Positions 1 through 9,332 are shown, counted from the stretch's first letter. The stretch: DNA of 64,000 nt from Candidatus Aminicenantes bacterium UBA6072 (GCA_002436105.1 DIXU01000006.1:1-64000); one strand, 5' to 3'. The notes: generated by a model from the letters alone, not told the origin. Translations and numbers: made by a program.

Positions 1-58
1 TGTCGTATGCTCCCTTGAATTTAGTTTTTGGTAGAACTTGATTTAATAGCATACGACA
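1..58. repeat. 58-bp element with perfect 11-bp terminal inverted repeats
   Basis: Bases 1-11 (TGTCGTATGCT) are the exact reverse complement of bases 48-58, with a 36-base AT-rich interior. It could fold as a hairpin or be the end of a small mobile or palindromic element cut by the window edge. It borders repeat island A. No ORF lies inside. The function is unknown. Confidence 0.6.
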
Positions 59-484
59 CATCCTTTTTACATCCATACTCAACTTTCGATCATATCTCTG
101 TCAGTGTCAGCAGGAGATCAGATTGGAATTCAATGTCAGTAATTGAAACCGGTTTACGGTTTACGAATGAAAAGTGATAGTGATAGTGGTAGTGATAGTG
201 AAGAAAGGAATTTGGCGCAAAGGTATTCTCCTGACGGGCATGCAGATCTGAATATCAATTTCCAAAACAAAAGCCCTTCCAGCGTTTTTTCTTCGTTTGG
301 GTCATTTGGACATTGGAGCTTGGTGCTTGTTTGTGATTTGGTGCTTGGTGCTTGGGATTTAATTCTTCACATGTCACGCGTCACGAAGATCGTTGCTTTG
401 CTGTTGCCGTACGCCTTACGCCGAGTTCCGTTCTTTCTCGTCACGCGTCACGCGTTACGCGTCACGAAGTTCGTGCTTTCCCTC
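59..484. repeat. Mosaic intergenic repeat island A
   Basis: This is a non-coding stretch visibly richer in A+T than its surroundings, downstream of the S9 peptidase gene. It is built of short tandem modules: a GTCAGTGTCAGCAGGAG piece (101-116), two copies of GGTTTAC (151-165), five copies of a hexamer like AGTGAT (173-202), TTTCCAAAACAAAA (259-272), a CTTCGTTTGGGTCATTTGG piece (291-309), GGTGCTT repeats, and heptads of GTCACGC (about 439-466). Bases 376-422 recur exactly, inverted, at 16230-16276. Modules also recur, inverted, at 49739-50008. An open reading frame of 788 codons crosses it on the plus strand but is antisense to the peptidase gene and not real. Confidence 0.75.
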
Positions 485-2530
485 CTATTTCTTGAGCCAC
501 TGGTCGAGCCAGCCGATGACCGTATCGTGCCAGAGGATGGAATTGTGGGGCTTGAGCACCCAGTGGTTCTCGTCGGGGAAATAGAGGAACCTGCTGGGAA
601 TGCCGCGGCGCTGGAGCGCGGTGAACGTGGACATCCCCTGCGTCTCCACCACGCGGAAGTCGAGGGCGCCGTGGACGACGAGCATGGGCGTCTTCCAGTA
701 CTTCACCAGGTTGACCGGGTTGTGCTTCTCGTACCCCTCCGGGTTGTCCCAGGGCGTTCCCAGGTGGTCCCATTCCGGGAACCAGAGCTCCTCGGTGTCG
801 AAATAGGCCAGGCGCTCGTCGAGGTTGCCGTCGTGGCACACCAGGCAGCGGAAGCCGTCGGGCCAGGCGCCGGCGATCCAGTTGATCATGAAGCCGCCGT
901 ACGAGGCGCCCAGGGCGCCGACCCGTTCGCCGTCCAGCCAGGGATAGCGGGCCAGCGCCGCCGCCAGCCCCTTCTGCAGGTCCTCGAGCGGCTTGCCGCC
1001 CCAGTCGCCGCGGATCGAGTCGGTGAAAGCCTGGCCATAGCCGGTCGAGCCGTGGAAATCGACCATGACCACGCCGTAGCCGGCGCCGGCATAAGCCTGC
1101 GGATTCCAGCGGTAGTGGAAATGGTTGCCGAACGAGCCCTGCGGGCCGCCGTGGATGAGGAAGGCGACGGGGTACTTCCGGCCGGGGTCGAAACCGGCGG
1201 GCTTGACGACATAACCGTAAACCGTCTCGTCGTTCCAGCCCTGGAAAAGGAATTGCTCGGCCTCGCCCATGCGCGCGGCCGCGACCCTGCCGGCGTTGAT
1301 GCGCGTCACCGGGCGCGGATCGCCGCCGCCGGCGCGGATCGACCACAGCTCGACAGGCGAGTTCAGGTGGTCGAGGCCGAAGACCAGGCGCCGGCCGGCC
1401 GCGGGGGCGGGCGAGGAGACCTGGCCCTTCCCGATCAGCAGGTTCACTTTGCCGCTGCGGGCGTCGATCGCGAACAGGGAATGCTGCCCGACGTTCTCCG
1501 CCGTGGCGTAGAGCGTCCTGCCGTCCGGCGACCAGCACAGCGCCGAGGGCGAACGGTCCCAGCCCGGCGCCAGTTCCCGTTCGCTGCCGTTGGGCCAGGA
1601 GCGAAGCATGATGCGGTAGCGGTCGGCCTCGTATCCAGGCCGCGACATGGCCAGGTAGGCCAGGGTGCGGCCGTCGGGAGAGAAGCAGGGCTGCGTGTCG
1701 GCGGCCTGGTTGGCTGCCGTCAGGTTGCGCGGCGCGGCCGAGCCGTCGACGGGGACGACAAAGAGGTCAAGGTTCGTCGACCAGGCCTCCTCGCGGCCGG
1801 CGTCGCGGGCGGCGAAGACCAGTCCCCTGCCGTCGGCCGTGAAGGCGAACTCCTCGGCGCCGCCGAACGGCTTCGACGGGGCGTCGGCGTCCATGCCGGG
1901 CATGAGGTCGCGCGCCGCTCCGCCGCTGGCGGGCATGACGAAAACGTGGGAGCGCCGCCCGTCCTTCCAGCTGTCCCAGTGGCGGATGAAGAGCCGGTCA
2001 TGGATGCGGCCCGAGGCTTTGGCGGCCGCGGCCTCGTCCAGCTTCTTTTTCGTGCCGGCGGGGCACAACCCGGAGAAGACCTCCATGCTGAAGGCCAGGT
2101 TCCCGCCGTCGGGCGAGACGACCAGGTTCCCCACATCCAGGGGCAACCCGCTCAGCGGCTCGGCTTCGCCGCCGTCGCGGCGGATGCGCCATACCTGGCT
2201 GGAACCGGAGCGGGTGGAGAGGAAATAGATCGTTTTCCCGTCGGGCGACCAGCAAGGGTTGAAATCGGCGGCCGGGTGGCTTGTCAGGCGGGTCAGGCTC
2301 TTGCCCTCGAGGTCGGTGCACCACAGGTCGCTGCGGCCGCGGTTCGCTTCCAGGTCGGTCGTCCTCAGGGTGAAGACGATCCAATGCCCGTCGGGCGAAA
2401 CAGCGGGCTCGGATATGCGCTCCATGGCCAGCATGTCATGTACGGAGAAAGGATGGGGCTCGTCGGCGGCCCGGGCCGGCATGACGACGCAAACGGCAAT
2501 AAACAGTGACAAGACGATCATTTTCTTCAT
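485..2530 (-). CDS. Secreted S9 family prolyl-oligopeptidase-like peptidase
   Basis: This 681-residue serine peptidase belongs to the dipeptidyl/acylaminoacyl-peptidase group. It has an N-terminal signal peptide ending near AARAA-type residues at 20-22, then a WD40/PD40-like beta-propeller (about 40-400) with repeated SPDG motifs, and a C-terminal alpha/beta-hydrolase domain. The nucleophile motif GASYGGF places the serine near residue 543. An HGALDFRV segment supplies the likely Asp and DENHW the His. The ATG at 2530 has a strong AGGAGGAC ribosome site. It is transcribed divergently from the sigma-54 activator gene. The likely role is cleavage of short peptides outside the cytoplasm, in line with the other peptidases in the window. 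The family call is firm; the substrate is unknown. Confidence 0.93.
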   Translation of the reverse strand: MKKMIVLSLFIAVCVVMPARAADEPHPFSVHDMLAMERISEPAVSPDGHWIVFTLRTTDLEANRGRSDLWCTDLEGKSLTRLTSHPAADFNPCWSPDGKTIYFLSTRSGSSQVWRIRRDGGEAEPLSGLPLDVGNLVVSPDGGNLAFSMEVFSGLCPAGTKKKLDEAAAAKASGRIHDRLFIRHWDSWKDGRRSHVFVMPASGGAARDLMPGMDADAPSKPFGGAEEFAFTADGRGLVFAARDAGREEAWSTNLDLFVVPVDGSAAPRNLTAANQAADTQPCFSPDGRTLAYLAMSRPGYEADRYRIMLRSWPNGSERELAPGWDRSPSALCWSPDGRTLYATAENVGQHSLFAIDARSGKVNLLIGKGQVSSPAPAAGRRLVFGLDHLNSPVELWSIRAGGGDPRPVTRINAGRVAAARMGEAEQFLFQGWNDETVYGYVVKPAGFDPGRKYPVAFLIHGGPQGSFGNHFHYRWNPQAYAGAGYGVVMVDFHGSTGYGQAFTDSIRGDWGGKPLEDLQKGLAAALARYPWLDGERVGALGASYGGFMINWIAGAWPDGFRCLVCHDGNLDERLAYFDTEELWFPEWDHLGTPWDNPEGYEKHNPVNLVKYWKTPMLVVHGALDFRVVETQGMSTFTALQRRGIPSRFLYFPDENHWVLKPHNSILWHDTVIGWLDQWLKK

Positions 2531-2671
2531 AATGTCCTCCTGATCGGTCAGCAGAATGAATAGTATGCCGGGCCGCCCTCTTTGTCAATTTCCGGCGCTT
2601 GCCACGCCAGTCGTCCGGCGGGAAATGAACCGGAAACCGGAAAATCGCCGCCCGGCGCGGCGGATATGGTG

Positions 2672-2677
2672 TATAAT
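2672..2677 (+). promoter_or_regulatory. Possible -10 box (TATAAT) just before the sigma-54 activator gene
   Basis: A perfect TATAAT hexamer lies six bases before the ATG at 2683, but no recognisable -35 hexamer is placed 17 bases upstream. If it is used, transcription would begin at or near the start codon and the message would be leaderless. This is weak, sequence-only evidence. Confidence 0.3.
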
Positions 2678-2682
2678 AATGG

Positions 2683-4068
<1,386 letters not shown>

Positions 4069-4096
4069 CGTTTCTGCATCTTTCGTCTGACATATA

Positions 4097-4112
4097 GTAG
4101 CAATATTGCTAC
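4097..4112. promoter_or_regulatory. Perfect 16-bp palindrome, putative upstream activator site
   Basis: GTAGCAATATTGCTAC is fully self-complementary. It lies about 115-130 bases before the predicted sigma-54 transcription start, the usual distance for an enhancer site bound by a Fis-type activator such as the product of the gene just upstream. It is followed by a weaker GAGCC-N7-GGCTC inverted repeat (4124-4140). Confidence 0.6.
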
Positions 4113-4199
4113 CTTTTAAAGTTGAGCCGTCTCCTGGCTCCTGGGCGATTATCCATGCCTGACTGGCATCTTCGGTCTTTTTCCCAACTTGGACATTAA

Positions 4200-4215
4200 T
4201 GGCATCATAATTGCT
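4200..4215 (+). promoter_or_regulatory. Sigma-54 (-24/-12) promoter of the ORP operon
   Basis: TGGCATC-N4-TTGCT matches the sigma-54 consensus TGGCACG-N4-TTGCW. The invariant GG (4201-4202) and GC (4213-4214) have the required spacing. Transcription would start near 4226, just ahead of a TAAGGAG ribosome site (4228-4234) and the ATG at 4240. The upstream neighbour encodes a sigma-54 activator, which supports the call independently. Confidence 0.8.
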
Positions 4216-4239
4216 TCATCTTCAGGGTAAGGAGCAACA

Positions 4240-4878
4240 ATGCCTAAGGTGAAAGCGGCATTTTCCTGTTGGGGCGAGCGCATCGCGCCGGTCTTCGACG
4301 CGACCCGCCAGGTCCATGTCGTCGAAACGGACTCGGGCCGCATCGTCGGCGAAAAGAGGGAAGCGCTGGCCCTCGACCTGCCGCTGCAGAAAGCCATGCG
4401 CCTGGCTGAGCTGGGCGTCGGCATCCTGGTCTGCGGCGCCATTTCCCGTTCGTTGCAGGCAATGGTCTCCTCGGCGGAGATCGAGGTGATCCCCTTTGTT
4501 TCCGGCGACTTGCGGGAGGTGATCGCAGCCTGGCTGGCCGGCAGACTGCCGGGCGCTGAGTTTGTCATGCCCGGCTGCGGCCGGCACGGTAGCCGTCGCG
4601 CCGGAGGAAGGAATTATCATAAGGAGGAAATGACCATGAATGGAAAAGGACAAGGTGGAATGGGCGGCGGTCGCGGGCAGGGCGGAGGCAGAGGCCAGGG
4701 GGGCGGCGGCCGCGGACAAGGAGGGATGGGCCGCGGCCGCATGGGCGGTCCCGTGGCCGGCGGGGCGATCGGGACCTGCGTCTGCCCAAAATGCGGGGAG
4801 CGCCTGGCCCATGAACGCGGGTTGCCCTGCGTGCAGCGGCTTTGCCCCAAATGCGGGACGGCGTTGATCAGGGAATAG
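4240..4878 (+). CDS. NifX/ORP-domain protein in frame with a Gly-rich zinc-ribbon module
   Basis: The first 120 or so residues are a NifB/NifX-family metal-cluster-binding domain (RNase H-like fold), the fold of the orange protein ORP that holds a Mo-Cu cluster in sulfate reducers. It continues in frame into a low-complexity Gly/Arg/Gln region (about 133-180) and a four-Cys zinc ribbon with two CPKCG motifs (about 183-206). A consensus AAGGAGG at 4621-4627 precedes ATG 4636 (residue 133), so the second module may also be made as a separate 80-residue protein. Normally these are separate small genes, so this could be a fusion by loss of a stop codon. It is the first gene after the sigma-54 promoter. 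A role in metal-cluster handling is inferred from the family. Confidence 0.85.
   Translation: MPKVKAAFSCWGERIAPVFDATRQVHVVETDSGRIVGEKREALALDLPLQKAMRLAELGVGILVCGAISRSLQAMVSSAEIEVIPFVSGDLREVIAAWLAGRLPGAEFVMPGCGRHGSRRAGGRNYHKEEMTMNGKGQGGMGGGRGQGGGRGQGGGGRGQGGMGRGRMGGPVAGGAIGTCVCPKCGERLAHERGLPCVQRLCPKCGTALIRE
4621..4638 (+). promoter_or_regulatory. Internal ribosome binding site and start codon inside the NifX-zinc-ribbon ORF
   Basis: AAGGAGG (4621-4627) lies eight bases before an in-frame ATG (4636-4638); another in-frame ATG at 4630 is too close to use it. The site decides whether the C-terminal zinc-ribbon module is also translated alone. No stop codon separates the two modules. Confidence 0.55.
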
Positions 4879-4908
4879 GATCCCTTCACCATAGAAAAGG
4901 AGGATAAA

Positions 4909-5289
4909 ATGCCAAGAGGAGACAGAACGGGACCCAGGGGCATGGGCCCCATGACCGGCCGTGCGGCCGGCTATTGCGCGGGTTACGGGATGCCGGGCTA
5001 CAGCCACCCGGTGACCGGGCGCGGATTCGGCCCGGGCTTCGGCCGGGGTGGCGGCGCCTGGGGCCGCGGCCGCTTCGCGGGCTGCGGCGGCCGCGGCTGG
5101 CGCAACGGGTACTATGCAAGCGGCCAGCCGGGCTGGATGCGCTACGGCGGCTATGGCGCCCCGGTCGGCGACCCCGACCCGGAACTGGAGAGGCAGGCGC
5201 TGAAAAACCAGGCCGATGCCATGCAGGGTGAGCTCGACGCCATCCGCAAGCGGCTCGAGGAGATCGAGAACGAGGAACCGTCCAAATAG
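4909..5289 (+). CDS. DUF5320 family protein
   Basis: This 126-residue protein begins with the hallmark of DUF5320: a GDRTGPRGMGPMTGR-like stretch and an aromatic, Gly-rich region with CAGYG. A short charged helix follows at about 95-124 that could form a coiled coil. Proteins of this family are found beside NifX/ORP and MinD genes in anaerobes, but their biochemical role is unknown. An AAAAGGAGGATAAA ribosome site supports the ATG. It lies between two NifX-type genes in the ORP operon. Confidence 0.85.
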   Translation: MPRGDRTGPRGMGPMTGRAAGYCAGYGMPGYSHPVTGRGFGPGFGRGGGAWGRGRFAGCGGRGWRNGYYASGQPGWMRYGGYGAPVGDPDPELERQALKNQADAMQGELDAIRKRLEEIENEEPSK

Positions 5290-5338
5290 GGCGAACGACA
5301 GAGATCGGAGCATGAACCAAACGAAAAGGAGAATACCC

Positions 5339-5698
5339 ATGAAGATCGCTTTATCCACATCGGGCAGCGACCTGAGCGCGGGGCTCGACACCCGCTTCGG
5401 CCGGGCTCCCAAATTCCTGGTCCTGGACCTGGAAAACGGGGAATTCGAGGTCATCGACAACCAGCAGAACCTGAACGCCGCCCAGGGGGCGGGGATCCAG
5501 TCGGCCGAGACCGTGATCCGCTCGGGAGCCAGGGCCCTGGTCAGCGGCCACTGCGGCCCCAACGCCTTCCGCGTGCTTTCCAGCGCCGGCGTCAGGGTCT
5601 ACAACTCGGACGCCGCCACCGTGGCGGAGGCAGTGGAGCAGTTCAAGCAGGGGAAGCTGAAGGAGGCCGGGGGCGCCGACGTCCAGGGCCACTGGTGA
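5339..5698 (+). CDS. NifB/NifX family metal-cluster-binding protein (ORP-like)
   Basis: This 119-residue stand-alone member of the dinitrogenase iron-molybdenum cofactor/ORP family shows the typical opening (MKIALSTSG), the LDTRFGRAPKFLVLD segment, a GHCGPNAF loop and the terminal AVEQFKQGKL helix. Of the window's NifX-type proteins this is the best candidate for an ORP equivalent. ATG 5339 follows AAAAGGAG at a normal distance; an in-frame ATG at 5312 is a weaker alternative. Binding of a Mo, Cu or Fe cluster is expected from the family but not shown by the sequence. Confidence 0.9.
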   Translation: MKIALSTSGSDLSAGLDTRFGRAPKFLVLDLENGEFEVIDNQQNLNAAQGAGIQSAETVIRSGARALVSGHCGPNAFRVLSSAGVRVYNSDAATVAEAVEQFKQGKLKEAGGADVQGHW

Positions 5699-5728
5699 CG
5701 ACATTCAAAAAGACATGGAGATAAACTG

Positions 5729-6037
5729 ATGCCGGGATTTGACGGAACCGGGCCCCGCGGCCAGGGTCCCATGACAGGAAAGGCGAACGGCTTCTGCCTG
5801 ATCCACATGCCGGATGAACCCGGGGAACCCAGGACCGGCTTCGCCGGGCTGGCGGGGGAACCCGTCTCCATGGGGCCTGATCTTCGAACCACGGACGGCC
5901 GCTCGCTGCAGGAACGGTTACGGGATATGCAAGCGGCGCTGGCAGCCATGAGATGCCGCCTGAGCAACCTGGAAAGCGGCGGCCGCGTTGCCCCGCCCCG
6001 ACGTCCAGCCCCCCCGGGAACAAGAGGCAAGCAATGA
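5729..6037 (+). CDS. Second, divergent DUF5320-like protein
   Basis: This 102-residue protein opens with a FDGTGPRGQGPMTGKANGFC signature, like the DUF5320 gene at 4909, then diverges. A predicted helical segment (about 60-85, SLQERLRDMQAALAAM) is probably coiled coil, and the tail is Pro/Arg-rich. Its TGA overlaps the ATG of the MinD gene by four bases (ATGA), so the two are translationally coupled. The role is unknown. Confidence 0.8.
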   Translation: MPGFDGTGPRGQGPMTGKANGFCLIHMPDEPGEPRTGFAGLAGEPVSMGPDLRTTDGRSLQERLRDMQAALAAMRCRLSNLESGGRVAPPRRPAPPGTRGKQ

Positions 6038-6882
6038 TCCTGGCCATCGCCTCGGGCAAGGGCGGCACCGGCAAGACCACCCTGGCCGCGAACCTGGCCC
6101 GGGCGTTCGACCGGCCGCTGCAGCTCCTGGACTGCGACGTGGAGGAGCCGAACAGCCACCTGTTCCTCCCCGGGGCGGCCGCGGGCGAGGAGATCGTGAC
6201 CATCCCGATCCCCGAGGTGGACGAGTCCCGGTGCGACGGCTGCAACGAGTGCGGCCGTTTCTGCGCCTACCACGCCATCGTTTCCTATGGGGCCAAGCCG
6301 CTGGTGTTTCCCGAGATGTGCCACGGCTGCGGCGGCTGCATGCGGGTTTGCCCGCAGCAGGCGATCCGCGAGGTCCCCAGCCGGATCGGCGTGGTGGAGA
6401 GCCGGCAGTCCGGGAAGATCGCCCTGGTCACGGGCCGCCTGGACGTCGGCTCGGCCATGGCGCCGCCGCTCATCCGCGCCGTCAAGGAACGGCTGCAGCC
6501 GGACATGCATGCCATCCTGGACGCCCCGCCCGGGACCTCGTGCCCGGTCATCGCCGCCGTGCGCGGAGCCGATTTCATCCTGCTGGTCACCGAGCCCACG
6601 CCGTTCGGGCTTCACGATTTGCAACTGGCCGTGGACATGGTCCGCGAGCTGGGCATCCCCTTCGCCGTGGCAATCAACCGCGTTGGCAGCGGCGACGACC
6701 GCGTGCACCGCTTCTGCGCCGAGGCGGGCATCGAGATCATCCTGGAGGTCGCCGACGACCGGCGCATCGCCGAGGCCTATTCGCGGGGTGAGCTGATCGT
6801 CGAGGCGCTGCCCGAGTACCGGCCGGCGTTCGCCGCCCTGGCCGGGAGATTGCTTCTCGGCCATAACGACAAAGAGGAATGA
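6034..6882 (+). CDS. MinD/ParA-type ATPase with inserted two-[4Fe-4S] ferredoxin domain (1)
   Basis: This 282-residue P-loop ATPase of the MinD superfamily has a deviant Walker A motif (SGKGGTGKTT) at residues 6-15. A ferredoxin insert at about 60-110 carries two cysteine sets, CDGCNECGRFC and CHGCGGCMRVC. Switch regions include a DAPPGTSCPV segment. Such proteins (DVU2103/DVU2104 type) are subunits of the ORP complex of Desulfovibrio and are thought to couple ATP hydrolysis to cluster assembly or positioning. The ATG overlaps the previous stop. A close paralogue follows at 7149, so the pair may form a heterodimer. Confidence 0.93.
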   Translation: MILAIASGKGGTGKTTLAANLARAFDRPLQLLDCDVEEPNSHLFLPGAAAGEEIVTIPIPEVDESRCDGCNECGRFCAYHAIVSYGAKPLVFPEMCHGCGGCMRVCPQQAIREVPSRIGVVESRQSGKIALVTGRLDVGSAMAPPLIRAVKERLQPDMHAILDAPPGTSCPVIAAVRGADFILLVTEPTPFGLHDLQLAVDMVRELGIPFAVAINRVGSGDDRVHRFCAEAGIEIILEVADDRRIAEAYSRGELIVEALPEYRPAFAALAGRLLLGHNDKEE

Positions 6883-6885
6883 ACC

Positions 6886-7152
6886 ATGCCGACCTATGAA
6901 TACGAATGCGGGAAATGCGGTTGGAAATTCGAGAAGATGCAGCCCATCACCGCCGCGCCATTGACTCAATGCCCCAAGTGCAGGGGACGGATCCAGCGCA
7001 TCATCAGCGGCGGGGCCGGCTTCATCATGAAGGGAGCCGCCCATGGCGCGGCCGGAAAGAGCGGCGACGACTGCAGCCGGCAGCGTGCCGGCAGGACCTG
7101 CTGCGGCCGCGACGAGCGCTGCGGCAGGCCCGCCTGCGGAGATGAGGAGTGA
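6886..7152 (+). CDS. FmdB family zinc-ribbon protein
   Basis: This 88-residue protein has the FmdB signature: MPTYEYECGKCGW at the start and CPKCRG near residue 30, which together make a zinc ribbon, followed by a ISGGAGFIMKG segment. The tail is unusually rich in cysteine (about five between residues 61 and 85). FmdB-type proteins are annotated as putative regulators but their function is not established. The stop codon overlaps the GTG start of the next gene by four bases (GTGA). It sits between the two MinD-ferredoxin genes. Confidence 0.87.
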   Translation: MPTYEYECGKCGWKFEKMQPITAAPLTQCPKCRGRIQRIISGGAGFIMKGAAHGAAGKSGDDCSRQRAGRTCCGRDERCGRPACGDEE

Positions 7153-8021
7153 GGGAGCTGGTCGTCATCAGCGGCAAGGGCGGCACCGGCAAGACCAGCC
7201 TGGCCGCCTCCTTCGCCGTGCTGGCCGGCCGCCCGGTCGTGGCCGACTGCGACGTGGATGCCGCCGACCTGCACCTGGTGCTCGCGCCGCGCCCGCGAGA
7301 GAAACACGATTTTTTCAGCGGCAACGAGGCGGTCATCCGCGCCGCGGACTGCACGGGCTGCGGCGCTTGCGCCGCGCTCTGCCGCTTCGGCGCCATCATG
7401 AAAAAGACCCGTGCCGACGGCGCGCCGGTCTATGCCGTGGACCCGGTGGCCTGCGAAGGCTGCGGCGTATGTGTCCGCTTCTGCCCCGAGCGGGCCATCG
7501 ATTTCCCCGAGAGCCGCTGCGGGGAATGGATGATCTCGGACACCCGCTGCGGCCCGATGGTCCATGCCCGGCTGGGCACCGCCGCGGAGAACTCCGGCAA
7601 GCTGGTCTCGCTGGTGCGGCGCGAGGCGCGGCGCATCGCGACGGAGGAAGGGCGGGATCCGGTCATCGTCGACGGCCCGCCGGGGATCGGCTGCCCGGTG
7701 ATCGCCTCGCTGACCGGCGCCACCCTGGTCCTGGTCGTGACCGAGCCGACCGTCTCCGGCGAGCACGACCTGGAGCGGGTGCTGAAGCTGGCCCGCCACT
7801 TCGGCATGGCGGCGGCCGTCTGCGTGAACAAGTGGGACCTGAACCGGGAAATGACCGAGCGCATCGAAAGCCTGGCCCGGCGCGCGGGGGCGAAGATCGC
7901 CGGCCGCGTGCGCTACGACCGCGCCGTGACCGCCGCGCAGCTGCAGCAGAAGGCGGTGGTGGAGACCGAGGCGCCCTGTGTGGACGACATCCGGCAAATG
8001 TGGAATAATCTCAACCTCTAG
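7149..8021 (+). CDS. MinD/ParA-type ATPase with inserted two-[4Fe-4S] ferredoxin domain (2)
   Basis: This 290-residue paralogue of the ATPase at 6034 starts at a GTG that overlaps the FmdB stop. The Walker A-like SGKGGTGKTS lies at about 7-16. The ferredoxin insert has CTGCGACAALC and CEGCGVCVRFC, giving eight cysteines for two [4Fe-4S] clusters. DGPPGIGCPV and TEPTVSGEHD segments are family hallmarks. It corresponds to the second ATPase of the Desulfovibrio ORP complex. The 9-base gap to the Mrp gene indicates the same operon. Confidence 0.93.
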   Translation: MRELVVISGKGGTGKTSLAASFAVLAGRPVVADCDVDAADLHLVLAPRPREKHDFFSGNEAVIRAADCTGCGACAALCRFGAIMKKTRADGAPVYAVDPVACEGCGVCVRFCPERAIDFPESRCGEWMISDTRCGPMVHARLGTAAENSGKLVSLVRREARRIATEEGRDPVIVDGPPGIGCPVIASLTGATLVLVVTEPTVSGEHDLERVLKLARHFGMAAAVCVNKWDLNREMTERIESLARRAGAKIAGRVRYDRAVTAAQLQQKAVVETEAPCVDDIRQMWNNLNL

Positions 8022-8030
8022 GAGCACGAC

Positions 8031-9332
8031 ATGAACAGCAAGGACAAGGAAGTGAGGCCGCAGCAGGGCGAAACGCCGGCAACGGCCTGTGACCGCTGCG
8101 GCAACAATGAATGCTCGGCCGCCCAGCGCAAAAAAGGGGAAAGCGAGCAGGATTTCAGCGAGCGGCGCGAGCTTGAATCCCGGCTCTGCCGCATCCGCCG
8201 CAAGCTGGTCGTCCTGTCGGGCAAGGGCGGCGTCGGCAAGAGCACGGTGGCGGTGAACATCGCCGCGGCCCTGCAGATGGCCGGCAAGCGCGTCGGCCTG
8301 CTCGACGTCGACATCCACGGCCCGAGCATCCCCACCATGCTGGGCCTGGAGGGGGCGGTCCTGCAGAACGGGCCCGACGGGCTGCTGCCGGTGGACGCCG
8401 ACGGGGTGAAGGTCATGTCGCTGGGATTCCTCCTCCCCGATCCCGACCAGGCGGTGATCTGGCGCGGCCCCCTGAAAATGGGCGCCATCAAGCAGTTCAT
8501 CAAGGACGTGGCCTGGGGCGACCTCGACTACCTGGTCATCGACTCGCCCCCGGGAACCGGCGACGAGCCGCTCTCGGTCTGCCAGCTGATCGGCAAGCTT
8601 GACGGCGCGGTGATCGTCACCACGCCGCAGAAGGTGGCGGCGGTCGATGTGCGCAAGTCGATCACCTTCTGCCGCCAGCTCGGCGTCCCCGTGCTCGGCG
8701 TGGTGGAGAACATGAGCGGCTTCGCCTGCCCCAAGTGCGGCGAGGTCTCGGCCATATTCAGCAGCGGCGGCGGGGAACGGATCGCCGCCGACATGAACGC
8801 GCCGTTTTTGGGTTCCATCCCCATCGACATCACCGTCGCCGTTGCCGGCGACGACGGGCGCCCCTTCGTGCGCCGCCATGCCGATTCGCCGGCGGCGAAG
8901 ATCATGCGCCGGGTCATCGGCCCGATCCTGGCCCTGGAGCCCGGCGCCGGCCGCGGCGCAAATGAAAAAATCGAAACCAAGGAGAAATCAACCATGAAGA
9001 TCGCCATACCCCTGGCTGACGGAAAGTTATCGTTGCATTTCGGCCATTGTGCCAGCTTTGCCCTGATCGAGGCCGACGCCGATGAACGGAAGATCGTGAG
9101 GCGGGAAGATCTCGAAGCCCCGCCCCACGAGCCGGGCCTGCTGCCCAAGTGGCTGGCGGAACGGGGAGCCAACCTGATCATCGCCGGCGGCATGGGCCAG
9201 CGCGCCCAGGACCTGTTCTGCCAGCACGGCATCGAGGTGGTCATCGGCGCCCCGTCCGAGACGCCGGAAACCCTGGTGAATTCCTATCTGGCGGGAACCC
9301 TGAAAGGCGGCGAAAACGTCTGCGATCACTGA
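8031..9332 (+). CDS. MrpORP: Mrp/NBP35 Fe-S carrier ATPase fused to a C-terminal ORP/NifX domain
   Basis: This is a 433-residue fusion. Residues 1-30 carry a Cys motif (C20, C23, C28). Residues 58-300 are a Mrp/NBP35 ATPase with SGKGGVGKST and a C-terminal CPKCG pair that bridges an Fe-S cluster in homodimers. Residues 322-433 form a NifX/ORP domain. The same fusion, MrpORP, is known from Desulfovibrio (DVU2109) and belongs to the ORP complex. An AAGGAG at 8978-8983 stands before the in-frame ATG at 8994 (residue 322), so the ORP domain could also be made alone. The likely role is delivering metal or Fe-S clusters to the ORP proteins of the operon. Confidence 0.93.
   Translation: MNSKDKEVRPQQGETPATACDRCGNNECSAAQRKKGESEQDFSERRELESRLCRIRRKLVVLSGKGGVGKSTVAVNIAAALQMAGKRVGLLDVDIHGPSIPTMLGLEGAVLQNGPDGLLPVDADGVKVMSLGFLLPDPDQAVIWRGPLKMGAIKQFIKDVAWGDLDYLVIDSPPGTGDEPLSVCQLIGKLDGAVIVTTPQKVAAVDVRKSITFCRQLGVPVLGVVENMSGFACPKCGEVSAIFSSGGGERIAADMNAPFLGSIPIDITVAVAGDDGRPFVRRHADSPAAKIMRRVIGPILALEPGAGRGANEKIETKEKSTMKIAIPLADGKLSLHFGHCASFALIEADADERKIVRREDLEAPPHEPGLLPKWLAERGANLIIAGGMGQRAQDLFCQHGIEVVIGAPSETPETLVNSYLAGTLKGGENVCDH

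Noticed and set aside
143..2509. 788-codon plus-strand frame
   Set aside because: It is fully antisense to the S9 peptidase, which has a signal peptide, catalytic motifs and a ribosome site.
4155..4183. Intrinsic terminator after the sigma-54 activator gene
   Set aside because: The ATGCC-N5-GGCAT stem is only five pairs and the T-run begins several bases later, so it is too weak to call.
6966..8879. 637-codon minus-strand frame
   Set aside because: It is a GC-driven shadow over the FmdB, MinD and mrpORP genes, with no recognisable domain.
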